NCBI GenBank assembly: GCA_944387225.1
Contig: CALXDY010000078.1
Span: 1 to 35,360 of the forward strand
Direction of reading: 5' to 3'
Origin: an uncultured Oscillospiraceae bacterium
GTDB taxonomy: Bacteria; Bacillota; Clostridia; Oscillospirales; Oscillospiraceae
Length of the DNA: 35,360 bases
Part shown: piece by piece, positions 34,117 through 35,360 of the stretch
Position numbering within the stretch: position 1 is the first letter of the stretch
Layout: each line of letters opens with the position of its first letter
Position numbers and translations under genes: made by a program
The notes under the pieces: generated by a model
What the model saw: the letters and a program-made list of their open reading frames with translations, nothing else
Told to the model about the DNA's origin: nothing
Databases searched by the model: none

Positions 34117-34171
34117 TTTCTCCCTTCCCATGGAGCAAGCCTGGGGACTATCCCCTGCCGTGAAGTCGGGG

Positions 34172-34212
34172 AAAAAGCAATCCCCCGGGACGATGAATCG
34201 TCCCGGGGGATT
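34172..34212 (-). terminator. Rho-independent terminator after the S1 gene
   Basis: A perfect 15-bp stem (AATCCCCCGGGACGA and complement, loop of 4) is followed on the minus strand by GC and five T residues. Confidence 0.85.
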
Positions 34213-34219
34213 TTGCCGC

Positions 34220-34249
34220 AAAGCGGCATGGCCGAAGCCATGCCGCTTT
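34220..34249 (-). other. UUCG-tetraloop hairpin in the S1 3' untranslated region
   Basis: A perfect 13-bp stem (AAAGCGGCATGGC and complement) closes a loop that reads UUCG in the minus-strand RNA, a very stable tetraloop. It lies between the S1 stop and the terminator and may block 3' exonucleases. Confidence 0.65.
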
Positions 34250-34281
34250 GAATCTGATTGGGTTTCAGAGAGAGGGGCGGA

Positions 34282-35360
34282 TTACTCCTGCTCCTCGGCC
34301 TCCTCCTCGCCGCCCTCTTCCAGCAGAGCGCGGATGGACAGGGAGACCTTCTTGTTCTCCATGTCGATGTCGGTGATCTTCACGTCCACCTTATCGCCCT
34401 CGGCCAGCACGTCGCCGGGCTTCTCGATGCGGTGATCGGCGATCTGGGAGATGTGGATCAGGCCGTCCACGCCGGGAACGATCTCAGCAAAAGCGCCGAA
34501 GGTCATCAGCTTGACAACGCGGACGTTGGCCACGTCGCCCACCTGATAGGTGCTGGTGAACACAGCCCAGGGATCCTGGCTGTGATCCTTCATGCCCAGG
34601 GAGATCTTCTTCTTCTCCTTGTCGGCGGCGATCACATACACGTCCACGGTGTCGCCCACCTTCACCACCTCGGAGGGGTGCTTGATGCGGCTCCAGGACA
34701 GCTCGGAGATATGGACCATGCCGTCCACCCCGCCGATGTCCACGAAGGCGCCGTAGGAGGTGAGGGACTTGACGGTACCGGTGTAGTGCTTGCCCACCTC
34801 GATCTCAGCCCATACCTTCTGGGCGGCGGCGGCCCGCTCGGCCCGCTGCACGCGGCTGATGGAACCCACTACGCGGTGACGGGCGCGGTTGACCTCGGTG
34901 ATGATGAGGCGGACGTGCTGCTTGACCAGGGTGTTCATGGGAGTCTCCCGGGGCAGGCCGGTCTGGGAGGCGGGGACGAACACCCGCACGCCCTTGACGG
35001 AGACCACAACGCCGCCCTTGTTGTCCTCGGTGACGACACCCTCCATGACGGTCTCGTTCTCCTTGGCCTGCTCGATCTCCTCCCAGTGCTTGACAGCGTC
35101 CAGGCGCTTCTTGGACAGCTTCACCAGGCAGTCCCGGTCGCTGACCAGCATGACGTAGGTCTCGATCTCGTCGCCCACCTTCACGATGTCCTCGGGCTTG
35201 ACGGTGGGGTCGTCGCTCAGTTCGGACAGGGGGATATAGCCGGGATACTTGATGCCCAGCTCCACCTGAACTTCTGTCGGTGTGATGTCGACAACGGTTC
35301 CAGTTACCTTATCCCCCGTATTTAAAGTTTTGATCGACTCCTCCAGCAGTTCCGCAAAGG
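34282..35360 (-). CDS. rpsA: S1 RNA-binding domain protein, ribosomal protein S1 type (5' end outside window)
   Basis: The visible 359 residues hold four S1 domains: about KVTGTVVDITPTEVQVELGIKYPGYIPLSEL, then a divergent second, and two canonical ones with KSLTSYGAFVDIGGVDGMVHISEL and KLMTFGAFAEIVPGVDGLIHISQI. An acidic tail follows (EEGGEEEAEEQE). The frame is still open at the window edge. The sequence before the first domain (FAELLEESIKTLNTGD) is typical of S1 proteins of Clostridia, many of which are fused to the isoprenoid enzyme IspH upstream. Whether that fusion exists here cannot be seen. The role would be mRNA binding in translation. A stable hairpin and terminator follow. Confidence 0.9.
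   Translation of the reverse strand, partial: FAELLEESIKTLNTGDKVTGTVVDITPTEVQVELGIKYPGYIPLSELSDDPTVKPEDIVKVGDEIETYVMLVSDRDCLVKLSKKRLDAVKHWEEIEQAKENETVMEGVVTEDNKGGVVVSVKGVRVFVPASQTGLPRETPMNTLVKQHVRLIITEVNRARHRVVGSISRVQRAERAAAAQKVWAEIEVGKHYTGTVKSLTSYGAFVDIGGVDGMVHISELSWSRIKHPSEVVKVGDTVDVYVIAADKEKKKISLGMKDHSQDPWAVFTSTYQVGDVANVRVVKLMTFGAFAEIVPGVDGLIHISQIADHRIEKPGDVLAEGDKVDVKITDIDMENKKVSLSIRALLEEGGEEEAEEQE

Overview
This window is a chromosomal segment of a high-GC, endospore-forming Firmicute of the class Clostridia. It most resembles gut Oscillospiraceae such as Flavonifractor, Pseudoflavonifractor or Lawsonibacter. That placement is an inference from the sporulation genes, the GC-rich codon use, the gene order shared with Bacillus subtilis around gmk-priA-fmt-prkC-rsgA, and families typical of Clostridia (SipL, DUF5685, DUF3343, DUF4358). 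I see no transposase, integrase, phage gene, tRNA, rRNA or CRISPR array. Almost every gene is on the minus strand; only cysK and two lipoprotein genes (29970-32449) are on the plus strand. No gene-free stretch exceeds 300 bases.

Reading along the minus strand from the right: the window opens inside a protein with four S1 domains (34282-35360). Next come a MarR regulator and an Old Yellow Enzyme-type reductase under a promoter that carries palindromic operators. A plus-strand island follows (cysK, an SGNH-hydrolase lipoprotein, a DUF4358 lipoprotein). Then come a patatin-like lipase with an Fe-S aldo/keto reductase, and a carD-ispD-ispF-DUF3343-cysteine desulfurase run that ends at a strong terminator.

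The centre (24064 to 7462) is an 18-gene co-directional block with no gap over about 40 bases: cdaA-cdaR-rseC-DUF5685-dnaJ-like-membrane protein-yicC-remA-gmk-rpoZ-priA-def-fmt-rsmB-rlmN-prpC-prkC-rsgA. It joins c-di-AMP synthesis, Ser/Thr kinase and phosphatase signalling, translation initiation, RNA modification, replication restart and ribosome assembly. One promoter is visible before cdaA and one terminator after rsgA.

The left part holds a spore-coat assembly cluster: a 24-codon spoVM gene (7251-7325), then sipL, then spoIVA. These encode the membrane-curvature anchor, the SpoIVA partner and the coat ATPase. Each is preceded by a sequence resembling a mother-cell sigma-E promoter with a 14-base spacer. 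The sipL and spoIVA starts chosen here (7170, 5511) fit those promoters. spoVM also follows rsgA in B. subtilis after two further genes, so its position is conserved.

Further left are an operon of an uncharacterised cysteine-rich zinc-ribbon protein and an acyl-ACP thioesterase, then guaB with its own promoter and two tandem terminators, and the 5' part of addB, which runs off the window. The strongest candidates for something overlooked are the tiny spoVM gene with its three sigma-E-like promoters, the cysteine-rich J-protein/DUF5685 pair, and the DUF3343-cysteine desulfurase pair.
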